Notes under the pieces: model-generated
Database searches by the model: none
What the model saw: the letters and a program-made list of their open reading frames with translations, nothing else
What the model was told of the DNA's origin: nothing
Source: Billgrantia desiderata
GTDB lineage: Bacteria; Pseudomonadota; Gammaproteobacteria; Pseudomonadales; Halomonadaceae
Length of the DNA: 64,000 bases
Direction of reading: 5' to 3'
Assembly (NCBI GenBank): GCA_011742915.1
Contig: JAAQTN010000019.1
Location: 1 to 64,000 of the forward strand
Shown here: one piece after another, positions 51,350-60,866 of the stretch
How positions within the stretch are numbered: position 1 is the stretch's first letter
Layout: every line of letters starts with the position of its first letter
Translations under genes and position numbers: made by a program

Positions 51350-53698
51350 ATGCCAGTTGGAGTTATCCGAGCGGGGCTTGCCGGTGCCGTGCCGGTCATG
51401 ATCCGTTTCGGGCTGTTGTTGAGTCTGCTGCTTGCAGCGGGAACGTTGCATGCTCAGACATTGACCTTCGGCGGGCTGGGACAGGAAGAGCAGGCCCCGC
51501 AGGAGACCCACGATGCCGAGTCGTTCCAGCAGTCGCTCAATGAAGTGATCGCGACGCTGGAGGACGAGGAGCGTCGCGGCGCGCTGCTCGGTGAGCTGCG
51601 CGACATCCAGCAGGCACACGGTGAGCACGTCGCCGACGACGGTGCCATCCAGCGCCAGGGGTTGCTCGGCGCCTTGGCCGAAACGATCAGCGAGTTCGGT
51701 GAGCAGGCCGAGGCGGGCGAGTCGCCCATCGACGACTGGCAGCGCCAACTGGAGCAGGGCTGGGCGGAACTCAGCGACCTGATGGTGGATACCGGCACCA
51801 ACACGCTGGTGCGTTTCGCCATCGACAGCGCCGTGATGCTCGGCATCTGGGCGGGCCTGCTGGTGATCCTGATCGCCCTGGGCCGGTTGCTGTTCAAGCG
51901 ACGCGAGCTACCCCTCGATCTGCCGCGCGAGCCGCGCGGTTGGCTGCTGGCGTTGCACTTCCTACGGCGCATGCTGCCGTGGGCTCTCGCGTTCCTGCTG
52001 GTGATGGGGCTGGTGCAGGTGCTGCCGCCCAGCCCGGGGCGGACCCTGGCGCTGATCGTGGCCTATCTGGCGCTGTGTGGTCGCACGCTGTCGGTAGTGG
52101 TGGAGTGTGTGGTCTCGGTCTTCACTCGCGGCCATCGCTTCCCTGCGGTGCTGATCCTGCAGCGCAAGGCACTGAGGATGCTGTTCGTGATCGGTGCCCT
52201 GATCGCGCTTGGCGATGCGCTCAATGCAGCCCGGCTCTCGCTCATCGTGGGTGAGGAGCTGGCAGCGTTGGGCTCGGTGCTGACCAACATGCTGGCCGCC
52301 CTGCTCAGCATTCGCTTCATCTTCAAGTTCAAGCGCCCGATTCGGCACCTGATCCGCAACCGCTCCTGGCGCGTACGCCGCGAGGGGGGAACCGGCATCG
52401 AGCTGGCGCGCATCGTCGGCGAGCTGTGGCACGTGCCGGCGCTGCTGGTGGTGGTGGGGTCGCTGCTGGCCATCTTCGTCACCGTGGGCGACGTGGGGGG
52501 CGCCCTGGCGCGTTCGATCGTCTCCGCGGCACTGCTGGTGCTGACGTTGGTGATCACCGGGTTGATCCAGCGTCACGGCGAGCGCCGCGGCAAGCGTCGC
52601 CGGCTCAGCGAGTATCGCCGGCGCCTCGAGCGTTTCGGCTACGCGCTCTCCCATGTGGTGGCGTGGATCGTCTTCGCCGAGCTGTCGCTGCAGGTGTGGG
52701 GCGGTTCGCTGTTCGGCCTGGGCCGCGAGGGCGTGGCCGGGGTGCGTATCGGCCAGGCGCTGCTGGCCCTGGGCTTCACGGTGCTGTTGGCCTGGCTGGC
52801 TTGGATCTTCGCCGACACCGCCATTCAGCGCGCCCTGATGTCTTCCGCCCGCTCGCGGGGGCGGCGCGTCAATCAGGCGCGAGCCCAGACCATCACGCCG
52901 ATGATCCGCAACGTGATGTTCGCCACCATCGTGATCATCGCCGCCATCGTGGGTTTGGCGAATCTCGGCGTGAACGTCACGCCGCTGCTGGCCGGTGCCG
53001 GCGTGATCGGTCTGGCGGTGGGCTTCGGAGCCCAGACCCTGGTGCAGGATCTGATCACCGGCATCTTCATCATCATCGAGGATTCGCTGGCGGTGGACGA
53101 CTTCGTGCAGATCAACGGCCACATGGGCACCGTCGAGGGGTTGACCCTGCGCACCGTGCGGCTGCGCGACCTGGACGGCATCCTGCACATCATCACCTTC
53201 AGCGCCATCCAGTCGATCCACAACATGTCGCGCCATTTCGGCATCGCGCTGATGCGCATCCGCATCCCTCACACCATGAAGATCGACGATGCCATCACCC
53301 TGATGCAGGAAACCGCCCAGGAGCTGCGCCAGGACCCGATGATGCGACATCACATCTGGTCACCGCTGGAGATGCAGGGCATCGACCGCTTCGACGAGGG
53401 GGCCGCCGTGCTGCGCATGCGTTTCCGCACCGCACCGGTGATGCAGTGGGACGTGGCGCGCGCCTTCAACCTGCTGCTCAAGCAGCGCATGGAGGCCCAA
53501 GGCATCGACCTGGGCATGCCGCGCCTCAGCGTCAGCATGGAGGGCCGGCCGGGCGACCCCATGACGGACGAGCCAGGGCAGAACGATGGCGACCCGGCCA
53601 CCTTGCGCGATGCCAAAGGGCGGGCGCCGGGCGAGGCCGGCATCGCCGATCCCGAGGGCGAGACCAATCCACAGCGTGCCTCGCCGGACTCGTCGTGA
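51350..53698 (+). CDS. large MscS-family mechanosensitive channel (YbiO-like)
   Basis: These 782 residues begin with a signal peptide (LLLSLLLAAGTLHAQ) and a periplasmic region of about 100 residues. Many membrane spans follow, then the MscS core. The pore helix region TPLLAGAGVIGLAVGFGAQ then TLVQDLITGIFIIIEDSLAVDDFV is the family hallmark, and the C-terminal beta and alpha/beta domain continues to about 720, with a charged tail. It should open under hypo-osmotic shock and release solutes. The ATG at 51350 follows AAGGGAG. Confidence 0.9.
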   Translation: MPVGVIRAGLAGAVPVMIRFGLLLSLLLAAGTLHAQTLTFGGLGQEEQAPQETHDAESFQQSLNEVIATLEDEERRGALLGELRDIQQAHGEHVADDGAIQRQGLLGALAETISEFGEQAEAGESPIDDWQRQLEQGWAELSDLMVDTGTNTLVRFAIDSAVMLGIWAGLLVILIALGRLLFKRRELPLDLPREPRGWLLALHFLRRMLPWALAFLLVMGLVQVLPPSPGRTLALIVAYLALCGRTLSVVVECVVSVFTRGHRFPAVLILQRKALRMLFVIGALIALGDALNAARLSLIVGEELAALGSVLTNMLAALLSIRFIFKFKRPIRHLIRNRSWRVRREGGTGIELARIVGELWHVPALLVVVGSLLAIFVTVGDVGGALARSIVSAALLVLTLVITGLIQRHGERRGKRRRLSEYRRRLERFGYALSHVVAWIVFAELSLQVWGGSLFGLGREGVAGVRIGQALLALGFTVLLAWLAWIFADTAIQRALMSSARSRGRRVNQARAQTITPMIRNVMFATIVIIAAIVGLANLGVNVTPLLAGAGVIGLAVGFGAQTLVQDLITGIFIIIEDSLAVDDFVQINGHMGTVEGLTLRTVRLRDLDGILHIITFSAIQSIHNMSRHFGIALMRIRIPHTMKIDDAITLMQETAQELRQDPMMRHHIWSPLEMQGIDRFDEGAAVLRMRFRTAPVMQWDVARAFNLLLKQRMEAQGIDLGMPRLSVSMEGRPGDPMTDEPGQNDGDPATLRDAKGRAPGEAGIADPEGETNPQRASPDSS

Positions 53699-53725
53699 GC
53701 AGGCCGTGCTTTCTTCCGCTCAAGG

Positions 53726-53745
53726 CGGCCTGCTAGCGCAGGCCG
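53726..53745 (+). terminator. possible terminator after the MscS gene
   Basis: CGGCCTGC (53726-53733) pairs with GCAGGCCG (53738-53745) around TAGC, 28 bp after the stop. The T-rich follow-up is poor. Confidence 0.4.
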
Positions 53746-53869
53746 TCGATGCTTTGAAGTCAATCTCATGGCGGCCTGCCACCTGTAGCCCGCCGCCCCG
53801 CGGCGGCGCCCGAAGCCGTCTCTAGGAAAGTTCCCTGGCACCTGTTCGGATTAGACCATGGTCTTGTGA

Positions 53870-53902
53870 GTAAACGTTTACCTTCCAAGGGTAAACGTTT
53901 AC
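53870..53902. promoter_or_regulatory. tandem LacI-family operators before the thuA-like gene
   Basis: Two perfect copies of GTAAACGTTTAC lie at 53870-53881 and 53891-53902, centre to centre 21 bp, that is two helical turns, on the same face. The central CG step is typical of LacI/GalR operators. The LacI-type regulator at 55966 is the likely ligand. They end about 70 bp before the gene start. Confidence 0.8.
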
Positions 53903-53972
53903 ATTGCTGCCGTTACGCTGTGATTCTCAATATCGACAATGCCTGCCCGTCAGGCTCACCAGGAGGCGCAAG

Positions 53973-54752
53973 ATGACCATCAAGGCCACGGTCTGGGGCG
54001 AGAACGTCCACGAGCGTACCAATGCAGTGGTGGCTCGGATCTACCCCAGCGGCATGCACACCTGCATCGCCGACGGACTCAACGAGGATCTCGAGATCGA
54101 GGCGCGCTCGGTCACCCTGCAGGATCCGGAGCACGGCCTCACCGAGGAGGTACTGGAGAATACCGACGTGCTGCTGTGGTGGGGGCATGCGGCCCACGGC
54201 GAGGTGAGCGACACCATCGTCGACCGGATTCAGGCCCGGGTGCTTCAGGGCATGGGGCTGCTGGTGCTGCATTCGGCCCACTACTCGAAGATATTCAAGC
54301 GCCTGATGGGCACCACCTGCTCGCTGAAGTGGCGCGAGGCAGGCGAGCGCGAGCGGCTTTGGGTCGTCAATCCGGGACATCCCATCGTGCAGGGCGTAGG
54401 CGATTACATCGAGCTGCCCCATACCGAAATGTACGGCGAGCCCTTTGCCGTACCCAACCCGGACGAGGTGATCTTCATCAGCGCCTTCGAAGGGGGCGAG
54501 GTGTTCCGCTCGGGGCTCACTTACCGGCGTGGCAACGGCAAGATCTTCTACTTCCGTCCTGGGCACGAGACCTACCCGATCTACCACGACGTCAAGGTGC
54601 GCCGGGTGCTCAAGAACGCAGTGAAGTGGGCGCGCCCAGAGGGCTCGCGATGGATCGATGCCTGCCCCAACGTGCCGCCCGAGCAGGCTCCCGACCCGGT
54701 GGTGGTGAAAGGCGAGGGGCTGCACAAGCCCGGTGAGGAGGGATTCAAATGA
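53973..54752 (+). CDS. ThuA-like domain protein
   Basis: This 259-residue protein of the ThuA family has a class I amidotransferase-like fold and is linked in rhizobia to trehalose and sucrose use. [61 protein letters not shown] and the end [20 protein letters not shown] are family blocks. The ATG at 53973 follows AGGAGG. It overlaps the next gene by ATGA. Oxidised disaccharide metabolism is inferred from the family, but no transporter is encoded here. Confidence 0.88.
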   Translation: MTIKATVWGENVHERTNAVVARIYPSGMHTCIADGLNEDLEIEARSVTLQDPEHGLTEEVLENTDVLLWWGHAAHGEVSDTIVDRIQARVLQGMGLLVLHSAHYSKIFKRLMGTTCSLKWREAGERERLWVVNPGHPIVQGVGDYIELPHTEMYGEPFAVPNPDEVIFISAFEGGEVFRSGLTYRRGNGKIFYFRPGHETYPIYHDVKVRRVLKNAVKWARPEGSRWIDACPNVPPEQAPDPVVVKGEGLHKPGEEGFK

Positions 54753-55798
54753 TTCGTCTGGCGATCATCGGAGCCGGTAGCATGGCCGGCGAGCATGCCA
54801 AGCAGTTTCAGGCCCTCGACGGGGTCGAGCTAGTGGCCGTTTGCGACTTGGATGGCGGCCGGGCGCAGGCCTTCGCCGCACGTCACGCCATTCCCGCTGC
54901 CTATACCGATCTCGAGGCAATGCTGGCCCGGGAGGAAATAGATGCGGTGAGCAACGTCACTTCGGACGCCGCTCACAAGGCGACTTCGTTGGCGGCTATC
55001 GCTGCCGGCAAGCACATCCTCTGCGAGAAGCCCCTGGCCACCAGCGCCGCCGATGCCGAGGCGATGGCGGCGGCGGCTCGCGAGGCAGGAGTGATCAACA
55101 TGATCAACCTGAGCTATCGCAATGCGCCGGCCATTCACCAAGCCCGGGAATTGATCGCCTCGGGGGCCCTGGGGCGGATCCGCCACGTGGACGCCAGCTA
55201 TCGCCAGAGCTGGCTGGTCAGCCACGCCTGGGGGCGCTGGGATCAGGACAGCCAGTGGTTGTGGCGGCTCTCCCAAAGGCATGGCAGCAAAGGGGTGCTG
55301 GGCGATGTGGGGATTCATATCCTCGACTTTGCCAGCTTCCCGGTGGGCGACATCACGGCGGTGAATTGCCGGCTCAAGTGCTACGACAAGGCTCCGGACA
55401 GCCGCATCGGCGACTATGTGCTCGACGCCAACGATACCGCCCTGATGCGCGTCGAGTTCGCCTGCGGGGCGCTGGGCAGTCTCCATGCCACGCGCTGGGC
55501 CACCGGTCATCACAACTCCCTGAGCCTGAGCGTACACGGCGACCGTGGCGCCCTTCGGGTCGACCTGGACGCGGCCAAGGATCGGTTGCACGTGTGCTTG
55601 GGTGAGGATGTCCATCCGGCCTGCTGGCGCGAGGTAGTCGCCCCCGAAACCCCCAGCCTCTACCGTCGCTTCATCGACGGTATCGTCAAGGGGCATAACG
55701 ATCAGCCCGACTTCGCCCGCGGTGCGGCGCTGCAGCGGGTGCTGGATGCCTGCTTCGTCTCCGACGCCGAGGATCGCAGCTTGGCCCTGGCCGGTTGA
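54749..55798 (+). CDS. Gfo/Idh/MocA-family oxidoreductase (ThuB-like)
   Basis: This 349-residue NAD(P)-dependent sugar oxidoreductase has [15 protein letters not shown] (dinucleotide-binding), [10 protein letters not shown] (canonical EKP) and [16 protein letters not shown] (active-site Asp/His). It is coupled to the ThuA-like gene by a 4-bp overlap, the same gene pair as rhizobial thuAB. The likely substrate is a disaccharide or its 3-keto form; this is inference. Confidence 0.87.
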   Translation: MIRLAIIGAGSMAGEHAKQFQALDGVELVAVCDLDGGRAQAFAARHAIPAAYTDLEAMLAREEIDAVSNVTSDAAHKATSLAAIAAGKHILCEKPLATSAADAEAMAAAAREAGVINMINLSYRNAPAIHQARELIASGALGRIRHVDASYRQSWLVSHAWGRWDQDSQWLWRLSQRHGSKGVLGDVGIHILDFASFPVGDITAVNCRLKCYDKAPDSRIGDYVLDANDTALMRVEFACGALGSLHATRWATGHHNSLSLSVHGDRGALRVDLDAAKDRLHVCLGEDVHPACWREVVAPETPSLYRRFIDGIVKGHNDQPDFARGAALQRVLDACFVSDAEDRSLALAG

Positions 55799-55965
55799 GC
55801 CTGGTCGGTTGCCACCGCTCAGACCTCGATGGTGGCTTGGCTGGCGCGACCCGGCTGGCGAGGCGCGCCTGCCTCGCGCCGCTGACGGATTTTTGACACA
55901 ATCATCGGCCTTCAAGGGCAGGCGACGGCACATTGCAGTCGCTGCACCAGGCATGGGGCAGGCAG

Positions 55966-56943
55966 ATGAGCAGAGATTCGTCGCGGTCGGCGACCATCCG
56001 GGAAATCGCGCGGCAGGCGGGGGTTTCCATCGCTTCGGTGAGCCGGGCCCTCAACGGCAAGCCGGGACTGAGCGAGGAGTTGCGCGAGCGCATCCTGGCG
56101 ATCAGCCGGGAAATGGCGTACCGGCCCAGCGCCGCCGCCCGCCAGCTGATCAGCGGCAAGGCGGCGGTGGTGGGCATCTCGCTGGGGCGCCAGGATGTCG
56201 AGCTGCATCCTTATTACATCCTGCTCTACCAGCATCTCACCCTTGCCCTCCATGAGCAGGGCATGGTGCCGATCTTCTTTGCTCACGACCAGACGGCGTC
56301 GCTGCCCGAACGGGCCGGCGCCGCCATCCTGCTCGGCGAGTTTCCCGGCGATCGGCGGGCCGAGCGACTGGCCGAGTCGGGCGTGCCCTACGTGCGCATC
56401 GGCGAGCCCGGCGAGGGGTTCTCGGTGGCGCCAGATGATCGTCACGGCTTTGTCCAGATGACCCGCTACCTCATCGAGAGCGGAAGGCGGCGGATCGCTT
56501 TCGTGGGCGGCGAGCTGGAGCAGCCCTGCTATCCCCCGCGTCTGGCAGGCTATTGCCAGGCACTGGCCGAAGCGGGCCTGACGGAGCGGTTCTTCAGCCT
56601 GCCGCATGACGTCACCTCAGCGTCGCTGACCGCCTATCGATTCTTCGCCCCCAAGCTGGCGAGCTGGGACGCGCCCCCCTTCGACGCCCTGGTGTGTGCC
56701 ACCGACGAGATCGCCCTGGGCTGCCTGGCGGCCCTGGATGACCATGGCCTCGCCGTGCCCGAGCAGGTGGCCGTGACCGGCTTCGACGACCTGCCGCTGC
56801 TGGCGGCCCGCCTGACCACCTTGCGCCAGGACATCGCCGCCATCGCCACCATGAGCGTGGTGCTGCTGGGCGATGCACTGGCCGGCAGGTCGCCGCGCCA
56901 CGTCTCCATACCGGTGGAGCTGATCCGGCGCGAGACGGGCTAA
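55966..56943 (+). CDS. LacI-family transcriptional regulator
   Basis: This 325-residue repressor has an N-terminal helix-turn-helix (ATIREIARQAGVSIASVSRALN) and hinge YRPSAAARQLISGK, followed by a periplasmic-binding-protein-like effector domain (for example VCATDEIALGCLAALDDHGL and VAVTGFDDLPLLAARLTTLRQ). The ATG at 55966 follows GGCAGG; a TTG at 55933 is in frame but less likely. A TTGACA lies at 55893. It probably binds the tandem palindromes before the ThuA-like gene. Confidence 0.92.
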   Translation: MSRDSSRSATIREIARQAGVSIASVSRALNGKPGLSEELRERILAISREMAYRPSAAARQLISGKAAVVGISLGRQDVELHPYYILLYQHLTLALHEQGMVPIFFAHDQTASLPERAGAAILLGEFPGDRRAERLAESGVPYVRIGEPGEGFSVAPDDRHGFVQMTRYLIESGRRRIAFVGGELEQPCYPPRLAGYCQALAEAGLTERFFSLPHDVTSASLTAYRFFAPKLASWDAPPFDALVCATDEIALGCLAALDDHGLAVPEQVAVTGFDDLPLLAARLTTLRQDIAAIATMSVVLLGDALAGRSPRHVSIPVELIRRETG

Positions 56944-57086
56944 CGCCATCTGCACGAAGGATGGCCTGCCGCCTTGGGGTGAGTGCCTGATGCCGCTGGT
57001 TCGAGATGGAAAGCGGGCCGGCTTTCCCCGTACTATGAAAGTCATACCGCCTTATCCGGGCCTCTGGCACAAGGAGACGGGGCAGC

Positions 57087-58628
57087 GTGATCACCGTCGA
57101 ACGCAAGGACAGCTTCCACCTCAAGATTTCCCGCGTGCTGCAGGAGGAAACCTCGCACCGGTTGGATCTGTTCCTGTTCGTTCCCGGCGAACTCGGGCTC
57201 AATGAGCATGTCATCTCCGAAGATGCCTTCTACTACAGCGGCATCCACGTCAAGCGCACCTACTACAGCGACAAGCACCACCTGCCGCTGGTGCTCAGTC
57301 GCCTGGCCAGTCGCGGCAAGCTCAGCACCGAGCAGTATCGCCTCAGCCTGAGCCTCTATGCCTACCAGTACGTGGTGGCGTTGGAGCGGGCGACCCAGAG
57401 CCTGCTCGACACTGCACGCAAGGTGAAGAAGGCCGAGGGCGAGGAGCGGGATGAATCGGGTGAGCCCAGCGCCGAGGAGAGCAAGGGCCGTGACGAGGAG
57501 AGTCGCGAGACGCTCTCCGACCCCACCTCGGTGGGGCTCGAGGAGCGTCTCGAGGAGCTCTGCGAGCTGGCCCAGGGCATTCTGCGTCGCCTGCGCCGTA
57601 ACCGGCCCGGCGAGGACAACCTGCTCAAGTACTATGCCAATATCGACAACTACCTCTCCTGGTTCACCGAGCAGCGGCTGCTGGCGTTGCTAGCCCACCT
57701 GCCGCGGGGGCGCAACTACCGGGCCATCCGCGAGCGCCTGCTGGAGATCGTTCAGGCCGAGAGCGAATACCGCGATCAGGAGGAGTACAACGCCTCGCGG
57801 GTAACGCGCGATCCGACGCGGATGTCCAACAAGATGCGCCTGCTGCGTCGCCTCATCGAATACCCGGTCACCCTGAAGCAGAAGAGCCAGGAGCTGGGCG
57901 GTGCGGAACAGAAGGCGGTGAAAGGGCTCGCCACCGGCTTGGTCATGATCTTCGTCTCGCTGGGGCTGCTCCAGGCGCGGGATGCCTGGGGCAACATCAC
58001 CGCGCTGTTCGTGCTGGCCATGGCCGTGCTCTATGCCATGCGCGAGGTGTTCAAGGACGATCTGCGCAATACGCTGTGGCGCTGGCTGCGCAAGGGGCGC
58101 CCCAAGTGGCGGCGACAGTACTTCGATGCCACCAGCAATGCCATGGTCGGGCGCCAGCTCGAGTGGTTCGACTACAAGCGCTTCAGCAAGCTCGACGAGC
58201 AGATCCAGCGCGTGCGCCAGCGCAACGTGGCGCAGCGCGAGGAGGTGGTGCTGCACTATCGCTCCAGCTCACGCATGTCGCCGACCCGTTTCCTGAGCGG
58301 CTATGAGCAGACCCGCGAGACGCTGTCGTTCGATCTCTCGCAGCTGACCCGTTTGATGGACAAGGGCAGCCACCACGTGTATCGGCTCAAGGACGGCCAG
58401 GTCACCCGTGAGTCGGTGGAGAAGCGGCACCTGCTCAACCTGGTGGTACGAGAAGAGGTCGCCCATGCCGAGCCGATTCTGCAGCGCTGGAAAATCGTGA
58501 TGAGCCGCTCGCGAATTGTCGACGTGGTCAAGGTGCACCAGGAGGGTGGGGAAAAGCGCACGGCCGACAAGGAAGCCCTCGCCAAGGAAGCTCTCGCCAA
58601 GGAAGCATTGAATCTTCACCGCATATAA
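57087..58628 (+). CDS. membrane-associated protein of unknown function
   Basis: This 513-residue protein is not recognised. The N-terminal 270 residues are soluble and charged, including an acidic linker (EGEERDESGEPSAEESKGRDEE). Two hydrophobic helices (AVKGLATGLVMIFVSLGLLQ and NITALFVLAMAVLYAMREVF) lie near 280-320. The rest is a cytoplasmic-looking, Arg-rich domain. It ends with a short tandem repeat, KEALAKEALAKEAL. Translation starts at GTG 57087 with AAGGAG upstream. No transport or enzyme motif is visible. Confidence 0.75.
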   Translation: MITVERKDSFHLKISRVLQEETSHRLDLFLFVPGELGLNEHVISEDAFYYSGIHVKRTYYSDKHHLPLVLSRLASRGKLSTEQYRLSLSLYAYQYVVALERATQSLLDTARKVKKAEGEERDESGEPSAEESKGRDEESRETLSDPTSVGLEERLEELCELAQGILRRLRRNRPGEDNLLKYYANIDNYLSWFTEQRLLALLAHLPRGRNYRAIRERLLEIVQAESEYRDQEEYNASRVTRDPTRMSNKMRLLRRLIEYPVTLKQKSQELGGAEQKAVKGLATGLVMIFVSLGLLQARDAWGNITALFVLAMAVLYAMREVFKDDLRNTLWRWLRKGRPKWRRQYFDATSNAMVGRQLEWFDYKRFSKLDEQIQRVRQRNVAQREEVVLHYRSSSRMSPTRFLSGYEQTRETLSFDLSQLTRLMDKGSHHVYRLKDGQVTRESVEKRHLLNLVVREEVAHAEPILQRWKIVMSRSRIVDVVKVHQEGGEKRTADKEALAKEALAKEALNLHRI

Positions 58629-58703
58629 AGGTTTGTCACGTCTGTTTTGCTACAGGTCAAGATGGCTGCTCGTCCGCTCTGCTACTTTGGGGAATGTAGG
58701 AAA

Positions 58704-58732
58704 TTGTGACGTTGAACAAGTCGGACTAGATT
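58704..58732 (+). promoter_or_regulatory. probable promoter of the CBS-BON gene
   Basis: TTGTGA (58704-58709), a 17-bp spacer and TAGATT (58727-58732), 32 bp before the ATG at 58764, which has AGGAGG upstream. Confidence 0.5.
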
Positions 58733-58763
58733 TTAAGCAGGGACCAGCCAGGAGGATCCCGTC

Positions 58764-59459
58764 ATGCATGCTGTCGATGTCATGACCCCAAAGGTCATCA
58801 CCGTGTCACCCGAGACCGACGTTCGGGAAATCGCACGCCTGTTGCTCGAGCACAACATCAGCGCTCTGCCCGTGGTGGAAGACGATGGCAAGGTTCTCGG
58901 CATCGTCAGTGAGGGCGACCTGATGCGTCGCGTCGAGAACGGTACCGAACGGCGCAAGTCCTGGTGGCTCAAGTCCATCTTTGCCGGCGCCAACAACGCC
59001 AGCGAATACATCAAGTCTCACGCCCGCAAGGCGCATGAGATAATGACGCCCAACCCCATCACCATCAACGAGGACGAGCCGCTGAACCGCGTGGCCAAGC
59101 TGCTGGAAAAGCACCACATCAAGCGGGTGCCGGTAGTGCGTGACGGCAAGCTGGTGGGTATCGTCAGCCGCGCCAACCTGTTGCGTGGCTTCTCGATGAC
59201 CGCGCCCGATGCCGCGACCCCGGCCACCACCGACGACCGCGAGATCCGCGATGCCATTCTCGAGGAAATCGAAGAGAACACCGGAGTCTGGGTCGATCGC
59301 ATCAACGTGATCGTGACCGAGGGCGTGGTGCAGGTCTGGGGCCTGGTCGAGAGCCAGGAGGAGAAGATGGCGGTACAGGTCGCCGTCGAGAACACGCCCG
59401 GCGTGAAGTCCGTGGAGAACAATCTCGGCATGCTGCCCCGCGGGGTCGGTCACTTCTGA
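58764..59459 (+). CDS. CBS-domain pair with C-terminal BON domain
   Basis: These 231 residues hold CBS1 (VMTPKVITVSPETDVREIARLLLEHNISALPVV) and CBS2 (IMTPNPITINEDEPLNRVAKLLEKHHIKRVPVV). A BON domain follows (about 155-226, ending ENTPGVKSVENNLGML). CBS pairs bind adenine nucleotides; BON domains are proposed to bind membranes or lipids. Such proteins are widespread and lack an assigned role. It is a single-gene unit with its own promoter and a long hairpin after the stop. Confidence 0.92.
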   Translation: MHAVDVMTPKVITVSPETDVREIARLLLEHNISALPVVEDDGKVLGIVSEGDLMRRVENGTERRKSWWLKSIFAGANNASEYIKSHARKAHEIMTPNPITINEDEPLNRVAKLLEKHHIKRVPVVRDGKLVGIVSRANLLRGFSMTAPDAATPATTDDREIRDAILEEIEENTGVWVDRINVIVTEGVVQVWGLVESQEEKMAVQVAVENTPGVKSVENNLGMLPRGVGHF

Positions 59460-59490
59460 CCGTAACGGGCCGTATCGTCAACGTCCAACG

Positions 59491-59522
59491 CAAGCGGGGC
59501 GGCCACAGGGCCGCCCCGCTTG
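59491..59522. terminator. bidirectional hairpin between the CBS-BON and aminotransferase genes
   Basis: CAAGCGGGGCGGCC (59491-59504) pairs perfectly with GGCCGCCCCGCTTG (59509-59522) around ACAG. It lies between convergent stops. Confidence 0.7.
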
Positions 59523-59542
59523 CGTCTGCAGGCGAGCGAAGC

Positions 59543-60667
59543 TCAGCCGACCTGCTTCAGTGCCGCTTCCAGATTGGCCAGGCTGCGCTCGGTCTCGTGC
59601 AGCTTGTCGAGGCCGAACAGGCCGATGCGGAACGCCTGGTAGTTCTCGCCCTCGTCGCACATCAGCGGCACGCCGCCGGCTACCTGCACCCCGGCGGCGG
59701 CGAACTTGGCCACGATGCCCGGATCGTCGCTGTAGCAGACCACCACGCCGGGCGCTTCGAAGCCCGGCGCCGCCACGCTGCGGTAGCCGTAGCGTGCCAG
59801 CAGTTCACGCACGCCGCGTCCCAGTGCCCACTGCTCCTCGCGCACCTTGTCGAAGCCGTACTCGGCGGTCTCGTGCATGATGTCGCGCAGCCGGGCCAGA
59901 CCATCGGTCGGCAGGGTGGCGTAGTAAGCGTGGCCGCCGTTCTCGTAGGTCTCCATGATCCACAGCCATTTGCGCAGGTCGCAGGCAAAGCTGGTGCTGA
60001 CGGTCTCTTCGATACGCGCGCGCGCCCGCTCGGAGAGCATCACCATGCCGCAGCAGGGTAGCCCGCTCCAGCCCTTCTGGGGGGCACTGACGAGCACGTC
60101 GACGCCGATCTCCTGCATGTCCACCCACAGCGTGCCGGAAGCGATGCAGTCGAGCACGAACAGGCCGCCGACCTCATGTACCGCCGACGCCAACCGGCGC
60201 AGATAGTCGTCGGGCAGCAGCAACCCGGCAGAGGTCTCCACATGGGGCGCGAACACCACGCCGGGGCGCTCCTCGCGGATGGTACGTTCGACCTCCTCGA
60301 TGGGGGCCGGCGCGAAGGGCGAGCGGTCGTCCTGCGGGTCCAGGCGGCGGGCCTTGAGCACCGTGGTCGAGGTGGCAATGGCGCCCATTTCCAGAATCTG
60401 GGACCAGCGATAGCTGAACTGGCCGTTGCGCACGATCAGGCAGTGCCGGTTGGTGGCGAACTGCCGTGCCACGGCCTCCATGCCGAAAGTGCCGCTACCG
60501 GGCACGATCGCCACGCTGCGAGCCCGGTAGACCCTCTTGAGGGTCGCCGAGACATCGCGCATCACCCCCTGGAAACGTTGTGACATGTGGTTGAGGGAAC
60601 GATCGGTATAGACCACCGAGTATTCGAGCAGGCCATCGGGGTCGACATCGGGCAGCAGGCCGGGCAT
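59543..60667 (-). CDS. class V PLP-dependent aminotransferase
   Basis: This 374-residue aminotransferase resembles alanine/serine-glyoxylate aminotransferases. K198 in SAPQKGW is the PLP lysine, D173 in FVLDCIASG supports the pyridine nitrogen, and VPGSGTFGMEAVARQF binds the phosphate. The start at 60667 follows AAGGGAGA. Typical relatives convert glyoxylate with serine or alanine; the substrate here is unproven. Confidence 0.87.
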   Translation of the reverse strand: MPGLLPDVDPDGLLEYSVVYTDRSLNHMSQRFQGVMRDVSATLKRVYRARSVAIVPGSGTFGMEAVARQFATNRHCLIVRNGQFSYRWSQILEMGAIATSTTVLKARRLDPQDDRSPFAPAPIEEVERTIREERPGVVFAPHVETSAGLLLPDDYLRRLASAVHEVGGLFVLDCIASGTLWVDMQEIGVDVLVSAPQKGWSGLPCCGMVMLSERARARIEETVSTSFACDLRKWLWIMETYENGGHAYYATLPTDGLARLRDIMHETAEYGFDKVREEQWALGRGVRELLARYGYRSVAAPGFEAPGVVVCYSDDPGIVAKFAAAGVQVAGGVPLMCDEGENYQAFRIGLFGLDKLHETERSLANLEAALKQVG

Positions 60668-60823
60668 AGGATTCTCCCTTGCTAAACGTGGCATCGAGCC
60701 GGAAAGGATATGCCGATTCCAGGCGCCTCACCAGCGCACGGACCCAAGGAGTCTCATGGCCGGTGCCGTCGAGCGACACGAAGCGCGCTGTCAATGGGGT
60801 CGGGTCAAGGCGTGATGCTCTCT

Positions 60824-60851
60824 CAGCTGCAGGCCGACAGGCCTGCAGCTG
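60824..60851 (-). terminator. hairpin after the methyltransferase gene
   Basis: CAGCTGCAGGCC (60824-60835) and GGCCTGCAGCTG (60840-60851) pair perfectly around GACA, 15 bp after the stop of the gene at 60867-61469. There is no T-run. Confidence 0.55.
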
Positions 60852-60866
60852 ATGGCTGGCGCGCCA

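Noticed and set aside
60668..60866. Possible small gene on the minus strand between the methyltransferase and aminotransferase
   Set aside because: A short open frame reads MTARFVSLDGTGHE but runs into the aminotransferase gene in another frame, with no ribosome site or similarity I can recognise. Only the hairpin at 60824-60851 is supported.
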